A stretch of 64,000 nt of DNA from Ascarosepion bandense (GCA_037127315.1 JBBBDQ010000400.1:1089501-1153500), one strand, 5' to 3'. Shown: positions 32,090-43,285, counted from the first letter of the stretch. The notes: generated from the sequence alone by a model not told the origin. Translations and numbers: made by a program.

Positions 32090-32445
32090 ATTTTATTTGT
32101 CTATATTTCTGAGAGAAGGTATTGTAATTATTTACAGTATTTTCATGGCTCTGACTCAGCTTTTTTGCTAAATCCACGACGTTTCGATTGTTATACGTTC
32201 CGGCCTTCTTCGAGTGTTGAATCTAGTGACTTCTCAAAGAGCTCTGCAATAAATTCCTGACTACAGCAGAGGCGAGCAAAAACTTGGACAGTTGAGTTAA
32301 AAAGGAGACAACTGATACTGAGGTGTCTGAAAGAATATCTGAAGAATGCCGGAGCATGCAACGGTCGAAACGTCGTCAATATGGCAACAAATATGAGGGC
32401 AACAGTCCGAATAATGTAAATAGTGTAAATAATCTCCACATCATT
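32090..32445. mobile_element. PLE-end-like inverted pair with hammerhead-like motifs
   Basis: The plus strand at 32345-32382 has CTGAAGAATGCCGGAGCATG followed by CAACGGTCGAAACGTCGTC. The minus strand at about 32185-32222 has a worn version, and the two face away from each other. A better copy lies at 52885-53005, with shared flanks (TGTCTATATTTCTGAGA). Helix II (GCCG/CGGT) and GAAAC are visible. Functional cleavage is doubtful. Confidence 0.5.
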
Positions 32446-32456
32446 TTTGATCATTC

Positions 32457-32745
32457 AGTCAGTTAAGTGCCGTACATGATACATGCTTTGGACGATCATG
32501 TCTCGAAAAAGAAGATTATCCCGCAGTAGGTTGCCATTGCTTTATGCGGAAGACTTGTTGCCAACCAAGGCCATAGAACTCAATTTGTCTTATTATTTAA
32601 CCCATAACTGGAGGGAAGAGGTGGATTTATACCTTGCTCAAGGGTATTTGTGAGAGTGACTAAAAGGAATTCAACTGGAATTCGAACTCGGCTCCTCGAT
32701 TTGTCGTTTCGAGTTGATATCCACTGCACCATAACGCACATCCTT
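32457..32745 (-). mobile_element. tRNA-derived SINE, short subfamily
   Basis: Complete from the 3' end (plus strand CAGTCAGTTAAGTGCCGTAC) to the head (plus strand GAGTTGATATCCACTGCACC), with a 20-bp deletion near 32505. Confidence 0.75.
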
Positions 32746-32925
32746 TTTTATCATTATGCATCTCAAATATTTAAGTCGTCTCTTTCTGGTCGAGTGTATC
32801 AGTTTTCTCGTAATTCCTATTTCACTTGAAACATCCTCGTTGATCACATGTTCTGTCTATGATATTCTCATCATTTGTCAATAGATTCGCATCTCTGTTA
32901 CTTCAAGTTTCTTTCTCTTAAAAAA
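32746..32925 (-). pseudogene. RTE LINE ORF2 fragment, downstream half
   Basis: The minus strand reads KLEVTEMRIY, then TEHVINEDVSSEIGITRKLI and HSTRKRRLKYLRCIM. It aligns with KLEAAEICFYRRML and ITRKLILSIRKRQLKLLGHA of the 14.2-kb copy. It belongs with 33745-34150; the AT array lies between them. Confidence 0.6.
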
Positions 32926-32986
32926 AACTTCCCATTTAACATTTAATCCATAACTGGAGGGAAGAAAGTAGTGGTCTCTTATGTGA

Positions 32987-32989
<3 letters not shown>

Positions 32990-33057
<68 letters not shown>

Positions 33058-33071
33058 TTAAATAAATTAAA

Positions 33072-33111
<40 letters not shown>

Positions 33112-33723
33112 TTAAATATTAAAAAAAAAAAATATATATATATATATAAATATATATGAATTTAAATATTTAAAATATATATATATATATATATAAATAT
33201 ATATGAATTTAAATATTTAAAATATATATATATATATATATATAAATATATATGAATTTAAATTTAAAATTTAAAATATATATATATATATATATATAAA
33301 TATATATGAATTTAAATATTTAAAATATATATATATATATATATATAAATATATATGAATTTAAATATTTAAAATATATATATATATATATATATAAATA
33401 TATATGAATTTAAATATTTAAAATATATATATATATAAATATATATAAATTTAAATATTTAAAATATATATATATATATCTAAATATATATAAATTTAAA
33501 TATTTAAAATATATATATATATATATATCTAAATATATATAAATTTAAATATTTAAAATATATATATATATATATATCTAAATATATATAAATTTAAATA
33601 TTTAAAATATATATATATATATATATCTAAATATATATAAATTTAAATATTTAAAATATATATATATATATATATATCTAAATATATATAAATTTAAATA
33701 TTTTAAATATATATATATATATA
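32990..33723. repeat. AT minisatellite, about 50-bp unit
   Basis: After (TATC)n and (TA)n, about 13 units of (TA)n plus AAATATATATGAATTTAAAT and ATTTAAAA. Copies from about 33460 on carry TCTAAATATATATAAATTTA instead. Both edges carry a reverse-complementary 16-18-bp string: TCTTATGTGATATCT at about 32974, and its inverse near 33767. Confidence 0.85.
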
Positions 33724-33744
33724 AATGATCACTTCTTAGGACTT

Positions 33745-34150
33745 ATGATAGTAGGTAATTATTGAAGACTAGATATCACATAAGAGTCCAGTACTCTCTT
33801 CTTTGTTTCTAATAACATGTTCTGTTTTCTTCGCTTCTGGAAGCCATCACTTGCTACTTTTAAGATTTCCTTTAAGTTCTGTTAAATTTCTGTTAGATTT
33901 TATCATCTGTTATAATACTATTCAAATATTTCAATTTTTACACCATCTTCCTTTTGATACGACGAGTATATTTCAATTTTAGCAGTTGTTTTTGCATTCT
34001 GTTTTCTTACAGTGAATTGTGCTTTCTTGTTTTCGTTTGTTATTTTCGTTCTTTTTGTTTTATTTCTGAATCTGCTATCAGTATCACCTTCATAACGTAT
34101 CTTGTTAAGGTTATGTTCGCTAATTTTGACTGGGGCTGCTCATGTTCCAT
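33745..34150 (-). pseudogene. RTE LINE ORF2 fragment, RT-side half
   Basis: The minus strand shows a worn NIRYADDTVLIAD region (KIRYEGDTD near 34085) and further on ETKKRVLDSYVISSLQ-like residues near 33780-33820. Heavily mutated. A 36-bp string (GATCACTTCTTAGGACTTAT...) occurs at 33725-33760 and again at 34266-34302, flanking this part. Confidence 0.55.
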
Positions 34151-34302
34151 TATATCTTCAGAGACACGATTCCACTTTCACTTAGATCTTACCACTTCTT
34201 CAGATATCGCAAGAAAATGTTTAAGCACTGCTATGCCTTTAATGTTAGCAGAGAAAAGAGTAAATAAACGATCACTTCTAAGGACTTATGATAGTAGGTA
34301 AT

Positions 34303-34720
34303 CAAATCGTTTCCCTGTAGAGCTTAAATAAATCCAATAAAAAACATATTAGATTAAAAAGTTAATTTTTGTTGTTTTGGGATTTTGGATTAAGCTTATG
34401 TTTTTCCATGATGTTGGTAAGAATTCAAACCGCCTTAACCAGGGTAGAACTGTCGTTTCTGAGATAAGATTCCTTATCTTACGACATTTGATTCTCAGTT
34501 GCCCATTCATGATTTTAGGCCCTATTAAATATGTAAGCGGCTTGTAAACGGATGATCTTGACTTTGTGAAAGCAAAAAAAAAAAAAGAAAAGTTTTTCTA
34601 ATTATTATTATTTTTTTTAATGTTCAAAAGATATTTTTACATTTTTATGGTATGAATGGTTCTTTATTCAAAAGCCACTGTATAGATAAAAAATGCATAT
34701 ATATATATATATATAAATTT
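34303..34720. other. Gene-free stretch
   Basis: AT-rich, nothing recognised. Confidence 0.5.
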
Positions 34721-34878
34721 ACTCCACCCACGTCTATTGAACAGGTGAAGAGGCTCATCCCTTGTTTCCTGTTTAGGATATGGTTTCCGGCTTTTTCTTT
34801 TCTAACCTTTTCACTCTTACGTAGCCCCTGTACATCAGTGGCGTTACCGCCTTACTTGGGGTGATATGATTAAAAATA
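34721..34878 (+). mobile_element. SINE family B, 5'-truncated
   Basis: Starts at ACTCCACCCACGTCTATTGA right after a (TA)n tract and ends in the LINE-like tail (CGCCTTACTTGGGGTGATAT). Confidence 0.7.
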
Positions 34879-35015
34879 TATATATATATTTAAATTTATA
34901 TATATATAGGTGTGTGTATATATATATATATACTAAAAATCTATCGACTTGATTTTCATATATTTGATCGTGTATTTATATTTTGAGAAGCGGCTTACCC
35001 CCCCACACAGATATG

Positions 35016-35048
<33 letters not shown>

Positions 35049-35247
35049 GTATATATTATTTAACATTTACATTAGAACATATAAATAACGACGACAAAAT
35101 TATACATTCTTCCTCCACATTGAAAAAAATGTCTCATCAGGTAGATAGTAATGATGGTAAAAAACGCTTTATTTAAAACTTATTTTATTTCATTGCTTTA
35201 AATGAATGTTTTGAACGTTACATTTTTATTCTTCATTCTTTTACATT

Positions 35248-35294
<47 letters not shown>

Positions 35295-35413
35295 CATAGT
35301 GATGATCCACGTATACTGTCTTAATATTTATAGGAAAAACTATTTAAAAGTTGTAAGTTTAAAAATGTATTTTTTTTTACAGTATTTGTTTATTTCTTTT
35401 ATTATATTTTATA
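34879..35413. repeat. Microsatellite-rich stretch
   Basis: (TA)n, (CA)n and mixed runs at 34880-35050 and about 35258-35293. No gene. Confidence 0.6.
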
Positions 35414-35452
35414 TTTCAGACCGTCCTCGGTCCTTCATCAGAAACAAATGAT
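35414..35452 (-). ncRNA. Hammerhead-like motif downstream of PLE ORF
   Basis: The minus strand reads TTCTGATGAAGGACCGAGGA, then CGGTCTGAAATAT. The CUGAUGA core and a GAAA are present; helix II (AGGACC/GGTCT) needs one bulge, and helix III is not obvious. It lies about 230 bp 3' of the PLE GIY-YIG frame in the same orientation, where a PLE terminal repeat would be. Confidence 0.45.
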
Positions 35453-35683
35453 TTTAAAATTTAAATTAGAAACGTATTTCACGAGAGCGTCCGTGGAGAG
35501 AGTTTGTTTACATCACGTGACGCAGAAAGCGACAGATTTTTTAAAAAATATTTGTAAACGTATAAACGTAAACCTATCTTTAATAATATTTATAAATTTT
35601 TGTTTTAGAGAAAATCTTTTTGATTGTATCTAGAAAACGTTTAACTATTGAAATATTTGTAAAGATTCAAAACACCTAAGTCC

Positions 35684-37020
35684 CTATTTAACCCTAGCTT
35701 TTGTGTATTTAATTTTAAAATCCGTTCTTTCTGCGTGTGTGTGTGTGTGTGTAGAACTAAAATCGGAGTCTATTAGTAAACATTTGCAATTTTCTAAAGT
35801 GTGACCCGGTTGATTGAAATGAACTGCTATTGGGGAATAGTGGTTGTTCTGTCGTATGCTAAGTTTGTGATTATTGAAACGAAATCTAAAGCTATTACCA
35901 GATTCTCCAATATATCCACTATTTGGACATATTGAACAGAAGAGAAAATATATAATGTTTTGGCTGTCACAGGTGAAGTGTGGTGGGTGCAATTTGATTT
36001 TGGTGTTGGGTACAGAGAATATTGTGTCGTTTCCTAAATGTTTACAAATTAAACACCGGGGTTTCTGACATTTGAAATTCCCTGATAGGTTTGTATTTTT
36101 TAGATATTTGGTAGAAGATAGGTTGGGTGTTTGTTTCATTGCATTTATGGGTGGTTTATCGAAAATATCTTTGTTTTTTTTTTTTTGTTTGATTGGAGGT
36201 TCTTGTAATCATTTTCAAAATTTTTGATAAATGTGTGGGAATATTGATTGTGGTTAAAAACCATGGGAATTCGGTTGTTGTTTTTTCTTTTCTTGTATGT
36301 GAGAAGTGTGTTACGATTTATGTGGATGGTTTTATTTGGTGCTTCTTTTATTATTTATATTGGGTATTTACGTTTTAGAAATTGCTTTGTTCTAGGTTGT
36401 TAATGTTGTTTAGAAAATCTAGATGGTCTGAGCATATGCGTTTGATTCTTAGAAATGAGCTGTATACGATAGATTTTTTTAATTTAAGGGGATGACAACT
36501 GTTAAAGTGTAGGAATTTATGTTGGTTTGTGGGTTTGTTGTATAGACTGGTGGAAAGTGTATGTTTGTTTAATTTTATCATGACATCTAAGAAAGGGACG
36601 GATGTGTATGAGTACGCCATGTTAAATTTAATTGTATTGTGGAAGTTGTTGCAGAAAGTAAAAAAGTTTTTTAATTTTTCTAATCCATGAGTCCATAATA
36701 AGAAAATGTCATCAATGTATCTAAAATAATGTGATAGTTTATATTGTGAATTGTCTAGTATCTTTCTTTCTAGAATGTGTATAAAGATATTGGTATAACT
36801 AGGTGCCATTTTCGTGCCCATTGCTGTGCCACTAATCTGTAAATATTGTTTGTTGTTGAATTTAAAATTATTATGTGTTAAAATGAAATTTATTAATTGG
36901 CATATATCTGTAATTTGGTTGTTAGGTAGTTTGCTTTTACTAAGGAACCCATGGCAAGCTGATACTCCTTCAACATATGGAATGTTTGTGTTTTTCCAAT
37001 ATCCTAACATTAAACCAGTT
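35684..37020 (-). pseudogene. Penelope-like element: RT and GIY-YIG, 5'-truncated
   Basis: Minus-strand order: the RT part (37010-36375) with QISGTAMGTKMAPSYTNIFI, RYIDDIFLLW (YIDD catalytic motif) and VPFLDVMIKL. Next comes a linker with a worn R-IPMVFN segment (36374-36140, frame broken). The GIY-YIG part (36139-35684) has CQKPRCLICKHL, FTCDSQNIIYFLF and GYIGESGNSFRFRFNNHKLS. The RT is truncated before motif A at about 37020. The order RT-linker-GIY-YIG is diagnostic of PLEs. At least one frameshift makes this copy inactive. Confidence 0.85.
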
Positions 37021-37095
37021 CTCTAGGAGTAAAGGAATATACAAATTGTTCATAATTTTTATCGTTCCAAGCTCTTTAGGACACTTATGCATGAT

Positions 37096-37139
<44 letters not shown>

Positions 37140-37142
<3 letters not shown>

Positions 37143-37232
37143 TTTTATGGAGAACCAACAGTTTTAGAATTTTGTGTTCTCCGGCATTTACGTTTTAAAA
37201 AGAGTGCTCAAAACAATGTATATCGTAGAGCA
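37140..37232 (-). repeat. PLE-associated terminal block
   Basis: GAGAACCAACAGTTTTAGAA ... AAAAAGAGTGCTCAAAACAA resembles the block at 46935-47045 (GAAAACCAACAGTTTTACGA ... AAAAGTGCTCAATACAAG). Part of it also recurs inverted at about 61500-61552. Two of the three copies abut PLE sequence across a (TA)n tract, so it is probably part of a PLE end. Strand assigned from the neighbouring PLE. Confidence 0.5.
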
Positions 37233-37267
37233 ATATATATATATATATAGAGAGAGAGAGAGCGCTT

Positions 37268-37298
<31 letters not shown>

Positions 37299-37379
37299 CG
37301 CGCGCTTTATATATATATATATATAGAGAGAGAGAGCGATTTATATATATGTATATATATATATAGAGAGAGAGCGATT

Positions 37380-37418
<39 letters not shown>

Positions 37419-37465
37419 CGATTTATATATATAGATATATATATATAGAGAGAGAGAGAGGTTCA
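37233..37465 (+). repeat. Compound (TA)n(GA)n array
   Basis: About six units of (TA)n-(GA)n followed by GCGCTTTATATA or GCGATTTATATA, about 40-45 bp each. An expanded compound microsatellite. Confidence 0.8.
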
Positions 37466-38395
37466 TATATATTATAGCTAGACAGATAGATATATCGACA
37501 GATAAATAGATTTCCACATATATGTGAAAACATTAGCTTTCTGCTAATCCTCATTATAGCTTTATCCGAGCAGTTTGTAATTTGGTTACTAAGCATCCAT
37601 TATTGACTCAGTCAAAGACAGAAAGGATCGAAAATAAAAAGGAATTCCTTCAGGAAATTTTTCTCCTTCCTTTCAATGGAAGTCTGAAAATGAAGAAGAT
37701 TTAATTTGAACTTTAAAAACAAAAATAATCCAAAACTATTATATATTTTTGAGTTCGTAAAATCAAGCACAAAGAAATGCTACACTATGGGAAATATTTT
37801 TAGAAAGGAATGTCTTCCAAGTCAAGAATTTTTTTTTCTTTTTAAAATTTAACCTTTTCTGTTTTAAAGTTTTCTTTCATTTCTTTCTTACTTCTCTATC
37901 TCTGGTTCTATAATTAGTAATGTTGTTTTTCTTTTTGATATTCTTTCTTATTTTTAATTTTTGGTCCCGCTCCTGCTAAAAATTCCCTCTATAATATTTT
38001 TCTTGCATTTTTAGTCCTGTTTATTTTAAAATTATTTCTACATGACATGGAATCTTTTCTTCCTTTTTTTTAAGCTCTGAATGTAGTTTCAAATCTCTTG
38101 GGGACTTTCTTGCATGTCAAGGCAGTAAGAGAAAAAGAATAAGCTATTTACAATAGACCTTACTCTATCACTCTGTTTTCTCTCCCCCTGCAGGGAACAG
38201 CTCCATTTCCCCAGTGACACCTTCATGGGTCACTTAAAAATACTTTTCTCTTATCATTTGTTTGAATTTTTTTATAAAACGGTGTAAGCAACAATATTAT
38301 CTGTATTTACAAAACTCCTACTGTTTTAGCTTTATGTTCCTCTTGACTTGAACAAAAATAATTTAACATCTGTATCACAGACGCACAGTGTTTAA

Positions 38396-38446
<51 letters not shown>

Positions 38447-38707
38447 TGTGTCAGTAGATTGGGTTTCTTATGGAACACGCTATTTCTGTGTATATGATAT
38501 TTTTGCATGAAACACTAAGTATATATATATATATATATATATATTGTATATTTGGGCAGCATTCTCTCTTTTATGCAGGTTTCATTAAAGATAACACATG
38601 GTTAAGTTTTGTAGGTAATTTTTAATATGATTTTATGATTTTTTTTTTTTGAGGACATTTTTTTAAGACATTTTCAGAATTGTCCTTTTTTTTTCTTTTT
38701 TTTTTTT
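37466..38707. other. Gene-free stretch
   Basis: No gene. (TA)n runs lie at about 38398-38440 and 38519-38545. The short block at about 38553-38600 (GGGCAGCATTCTCTCTTTTA, then TGCAGGTTTCATT) resembles the 3' end of the PLE at 43.8 kb (GGCAGCATTTTTTCATTAAT). Confidence 0.5.
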
Positions 38708-39042
38708 TAATCATATCACCGCAAGCAAGGCGATAACGCTACTGATGCGCAGGGGGCTACGTAAGGGTAAAAAGAATGGAAAAGAGAAAGCCGGAAACCA
38801 CATCATAAACAGGGAACAAGGGATGCGCCTCTTCACCTGTTCAGTAGACGTGGGTGGAGTGTGAACCGGGCGATAGTTTAGTCTATCTACTCAAATTGGA
38901 AAAAAAAATAAAAGTGAAAAGATTGGAAAAGAGAAAACCGGAAACCGCATCCTAAACAGGAAACAAGGGATGAGCCTCTTCACCTGTTCAATAGATGTGG
39001 GTGGAGTGTGAACCGGGCGATAGTTTCGTCTATCTACTCCAA
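38708..39042 (-). mobile_element. Two SINE family B units in tandem
   Basis: Plus strand shows the inverse tail (TCATATCACCGCAAGCAAGG) and body of unit 1 (38708-38899). A second body and head without the tail follow (38905-39042). As at 13945-14248, head joins tail without intervening host sequence. Confidence 0.7.
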
Positions 39043-39489
39043 AGTTTTAGTTTTCCGAGCGCTTTCGGCTGAACTTCTAGCCATTTTCGAGGATAAATAT
39101 CATGTTACGTGTAACAGAATGTATGTTGTGTTGTATATAATGTAGAGCAATAGTATGTTTTATGTACCAAACATGGTAAGCGTATTTCCAGTTGGTGTTA
39201 TTGAGTGTTGGGTTTTTCGTTTTTATAAATAAGACCTCCACTATTTGTTTTTTTCTTTTTTGTTTTTTTGGTTTTTTTGGTTTTTTTTTTGCATGATGAT
39301 CCTATAATATTTGTGATGTCGACAAGTATGTTCGGGATAGGGTTTGGTAGGTCTTCGTGTGTTTTTGAATGAGATCGAACTGAACTTAGTTAGTTTTGTA
39401 GTGGTATATAATTATTTATGAAATTGGGATCAAGAACGTAATTGTGCGTTATATTTCTGTATAAAGCTTATGTATTGTATTTGTTAGAA
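39043..39489. other. Gene-free stretch with a hammerhead-like string
   Basis: On the minus strand near 39060-39100, AAAATGGCTAGAAGTTCAGC followed by CGAAAGCGCTCGG has GGCT/AGCC-type pairing and GAAA, but no CUGANGA. It resembles the string in the PLE 3' region at 43940-43975. Otherwise AT-rich. Confidence 0.4.
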
Positions 39490-39935
39490 ATAAATATATA
39501 TACTGTTTGATTATAAACAGAATATCTACTTAAATACGAGTATCGATCAAAAATAATGTTCAAACAAATAATTTCAAATTGTCGGTTGTTTATAAACATT
39601 TCGTTAATCTTTGTAACATTGTATGTTTACATTTCAATGCCGATATGGTTATTTGCGTGAATCGAAAATTGTGTGATATAGACTTGAGTTGACTTTGTTT
39701 AGATTGTTGGTCATTCGTGGTCGAGAGGTCTAAGACGTGCCAGATCAATTGATGACTTACCTTATGTTGATAAGAGACGCAGGTTCGAATCCTGCCGAAT
39801 GACACACATTTTCGTAACAAAAAATTATCGTAAATAATCAGGCCGGTAGAAATAAATATATATTCTGTTTGATTATAAACATAATATCTACTTAAATACG
39901 AGTATTGATAAAAAATAATGTTCAAACAAATAATT
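39490..39935 (+). mobile_element. tRNA-Leu-like SINE, copy 1
   Basis: The tRNA-like head at 39710-39803 still has a paired acceptor stem (GTCATTC with GAATGAC), a box A (GTGGTCGAGAGGTCTAAGAC) and a T-arm (GCAGGTTCGAATCCTGC). Its size, with a long variable region, fits class II tRNA (Leu/Ser). A 3' body with TAAATACGAGTATCGATCAA and AATAATGTTCAAACAAAT follows. The same 3' body also stands upstream at 39490-39590, so this is a dimer-like arrangement. Copies at 40490 and 43335 share it. Confidence 0.75.
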
Positions 39936-40157
39936 TCATATATATATTTTTTTCTTTTTCCAACTATACTGTACTTAATTTAGTAAAGTTTTAAACCTTC
40001 CCAGACTTGTTTGCACTTTTGTATTCTTCGACTATTTTTAAATAGGTTTCTGCTTATACATTCGAAAATCTTCAGGTGTACAGTCTGTGAGATAGTATTT
40101 TTTTTCTGAAGAGCAAAAATAGAGTAATTTAATCTCTAACATTGTTATCATTATTAG
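39936..40157. other. Short unassigned interval
   Basis: Begins with a short (TA)n run; nothing else recognised. Confidence 0.4.
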
Positions 40158-40425
40158 TGAAGTGCCATACGTGATACACGCTTGGGCGATCATGTCTCGA
40201 AAGAGACATGACTGACTGGGCAGAAGATTATCCTGCAGTAGGTTGCCATTGCTTTCTGCGGTAGACTGGTTGCCGACCAAGGCTATAGAACCCAATCTGT
40301 CCTGCTATTTAACCCATAACTGGAAGGAAGAGACGGATTAATACTTTTCCCAAGGGTTTCAACTGGAATTCGAACTCGGCTCCCCGGCTTCTCGTTCCGA
40401 GCCGATATCCACTGTATCATAGGCA
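40158..40425 (-). mobile_element. tRNA-derived SINE, short subfamily
   Basis: Well preserved (plus strand AGTGCCATACGTGATACACG ... GAGCCGATATCCACTG), with a 24-bp deletion near 40365. Confidence 0.75.
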
Positions 40426-40489
40426 GGCTTAAAAACAGTGATTATCTAAACGATAAGGTAAAATTATAATGCTGACAGATTAACTATAA

Positions 40490-40965
40490 TTTTTTATATA
40501 CTGTTTGATTAGAAACAGAATATCTACTTAAATACGAGTATCGATCAAAAATATTCTTTAAACAAATCATTTCAAATTGTCTGTTGTTTATAACCAAGTT
40601 TTGTTAATCTTCATTAATTTTCGTAGCATGTTTACATTCGTTGACATTACGATACATTTCAGAGCAGAGACGGTTATTACGATGAATTCGAAAATTGTGT
40701 TATAGGCTTTATTTGACTTAGTTTAGACTGATCGTCATTTGTGGTCGAGAGGTCTAAGACACGCCAGATTGCTTGGTGGCTTCCCCTATATGCATAGGAG
40801 TCGCAAGTTTGAATTCTGCCGAATGACACACATTTTCGTAATAAAAATTTGTCGTAAATAATCAAGCCGGTAGAAATAAATATTTAATACTGTTTGATTA
40901 TAAAGAGAATATCTACTTAAATACGAGTATCGATCAAAAATAATGTTCAAACAAATAATTTCAAA
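40490..40965 (+). mobile_element. tRNA-Leu-like SINE, copy 2
   Basis: The tRNA-like part at 40734-40827 (GTCATTT...GAATGAC, one pair lost; T-arm worn) lies between two copies of the 3' body (40500-40590 and 40885-40965), exactly as in copy 1. Confidence 0.7.
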
Positions 40966-40978
40966 GTCTATTTGTGTG

Positions 40979-41013
<35 letters not shown>

Positions 41014-41712
41014 AAAACATTTTCTTAAAAAAAAACTTTATGTATGTATGTATGAGTAGCTATGATATTTTAACTAAAATATTATTTGTGTTTTATATGA
41101 AGGAAATAAAAAATATATTTTTTATATATCGAGGAGAGTATTGAGAAAATTATAAGATAAACCGTTGATTCTGAGGTCGATTGGGAAGATAAAAGAAGGC
41201 ATAACAAACACTATTATGGTTTACTGGATATATCATCCAACTCCTTTCGAATCCTCTGCACCTGTCCCCAGATTGACATTCAAACATTCTGAAAAATTTG
41301 TGTTCGAGTTTCCGATGTGAATTCTAAGCAGCACAGCATGCCGTTTCTAAATTTCTGGCTAAAATAAAAGATTTGGTAACAATAATGGATATATCAACGG
41401 AAATTGTGTCTAGGCAGGGGTTTTAAAAAAAGTTGACATTTTCGCTATTAAGACTGAAAGAAGAAAACATGTATTCTCCAGTAATATAAACATTTTTCAA
41501 ATTGCGTGAATGCTAATTTTTTTCTTATATAGAGTGAATTGCGTCATGCTAATTATTTTCTTATATAGAGTGCCCAACTGACCCTACTACACTTTACAGT
41601 TGACAAAATCGAAAACTAACAACGGGCATACACAAAATTGAAATTACAAAATGGTGACAGTTTAACCATCCAAACCGGTATATGTTTATGATTTGAGTAT
41701 TTTGTACGTCGC
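40966..41712. other. Gene-free stretch with half of a dispersed repeat
   Basis: Bases 41365-41508 (TTGGTAACAATAATGGATAT ... TTTTCGCTATTAAGACTGAA) recur inverted at 47783-47925. No coding seen. Confidence 0.55.
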
Positions 41713-41992
41713 ATCAGTTAGTTAAGTGCCATACGTGATACACTCTTTGTACGATCATGTCCCGAAAAAGATGTGACTGACTGGGCAGAAGATTATCCCG
41801 CAGTAGGTTGCCATTACTTTCTATAGTAAACTGGTTGCCAGCCAAGACTACAGAACCCAATCTGTCTTATTATTTAACCCATAACTGGAGGGAAGAGACG
41901 GATTAATATCTTTCCTAAAAGTATTTGTGCGTAAGTGAATGCTCCCCGATTTGTCGTTCCGAGTCGATATCCACCGCACCAAACCGCACATT
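41713..41992 (-). mobile_element. tRNA-derived SINE, short subfamily
   Basis: Complete at the 3' side (plus strand CAGTTAGTTAAGTGCCATAC). A deletion of about 25 bp between body and head removes the box B region. Confidence 0.7.
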
Positions 41993-42218
41993 GTTCACCC
42001 AAGAGCCACTCAGTATAAGTGGTTACTGAATATATATTTTGAGGAAACATCCTCTCGGGACTTCGTTTCAAGTTTTTGGCAAGATGCTGAGTGGAAACTT
42101 TTACCAAAGAATACGAATGGAATGAGGGTGATTTGAGGCCAAATTCATGGCATGGTGGGTTCATATTATAAAACACTCAACTGGTCGAACTAATGAATGA
42201 GATTCATTTGAATATATG

Positions 42219-42253
<35 letters not shown>

Positions 42254-42329
42254 CAGCATGTCTATGCGTATATGGATATGCGAATAGTTGATATTCTAAG
42301 CGCCGCACAAGGCCGAAAGTATGGAGTAC

Positions 42330-42425
42330 CCAGTGAGAATCGAACTCACCACTCAATTTCAATAGGTTCTAGCAAACAAGCTTGCTAACCCTAACACCAC
42401 GCTGAGTTACCCAAGGGATAGGCTG
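42330..42425 (-). mobile_element. tRNA-like SINE head, separate family
   Basis: The minus strand reads TAACTCAGCGTGGTGTTAGG (box A-like), AAGCTTGTTTGCTAGAACCT and GTGAGTTCGATTCTCAC, a perfect 5-bp T-stem with box B. It is followed by GGGTACTCC and unrelated sequence. The acceptor ends do not pair well, so it is a SINE-type remnant rather than a tRNA gene. Confidence 0.5.
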
Positions 42426-42971
42426 ATAGTGTATCGTTTGAAACCAATTTCTTAATCAGGCTAGATTGGAAAATGCACGAATCTCTCAGGTTATGGGGCA
42501 ACATTCAGCATAAATCTGGCGTTGGGTGGCAGCTCATCTTGGGGAGGGCAAACTCTGAATTTAAACTTCAAGGGTGGCATTTTGGAGAAATTTTGGTAGA
42601 CTGTGCACTATTTTTCTAGTGGAACAGTCCATTCAAAAATTGGAACTGGTGTTTACACAAGCCTTCACTGCTATAATCAATTAATTTATGTGAATAGGCT
42701 GGCTAATGGTGCATATCCATATGTCCATATTGGACATTAATCGGTTCAAATCAATAGAAGAGTCATGCTGAGTATATATATATATACATATAATCTCAGC
42801 TTTGAACTATTTTAGGGAAAATACTATGACAAAATGATAATGGTTTAGCGTGACTTTTCGTTTTTTTAATATTTCTTGGTGCACTATGCGTCACATGAAA
42901 GATTATTCACCGTAAAATTTTTCTTGCTGTATAAAGAATTATATATGATTCTTTAATATATATATATATAT
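42426..42971. other. Gene-free stretch
   Basis: No gene recognised. Ends in a short (TA)n run. Confidence 0.5.
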
Positions 42972-43281
42972 ATGACTATTTACGCTCTCATACCCTGATT
43001 GAGCACTCTGGAAGAATGGGAGACTTTAAAAAAACAGTAGCTACTCTGGCATGTATGCATCGCTCATTCAATAATGAATTAGAGCACTCTGGCTATTTGC
43101 CGTGTATAATGATAATATACAGGCTAAAAAAAGTCTCCTGTCTTCTACCGAGGGCCCATAGCCCAGAGGTAGAATCGCCGACTGACGCCAATTCGGTCGG
43201 GTTTCAATCCTGCGTTAAAAGCAATCGGAGTCTAACCGTACTGATGAGCTGTGATACAGCGAAACAGATCTGTCTGTGGAT

Positions 43282-43285
<4 letters not shown>
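42972..43285 (+). mobile_element. tRNA-like/hammerhead (retrozyme-like) element, copy R2
   Basis: Starts flush with (TA)n at TGACTATTTACGCTCTCATA. A spacer follows, then the tRNA-like part at about 43149-43213 (AGCCCAGAGGTAGAATCGCC, GGGTTTCAATCCTG) and the intact hammerhead at the 3' end. It stops at GGATGAC, where (TA)n begins. The 5' TGACT matches what follows the hammerhead in the two-ribozyme copy at 61.6-61.9 kb, so R2 is one monomer with the upstream ribozyme missing. Confidence 0.75.
43236..43279 (+). ncRNA. Type I hammerhead ribozyme (R2), intact
   Basis: Helix I CCGTA (43236-43240) pairs with TGTGG (43275-43279) using two wobbles. Core CTGATGA 43241-43247; helix II GCTG-TGATA-CAGC; GAA; helix III ACAG-AT-CTGT; cleavage-site C at 43274. 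All invariant core residues are in place. This is the cleanest ribozyme in the window. Confidence 0.85.

Noticed and set aside
39710..39803. Functional tRNA-Leu gene
   Set aside because: Three copies with the same 3' body show a SINE. The anticodon arm pairs poorly and copies 2 and 3 are mutated in the T-arm.
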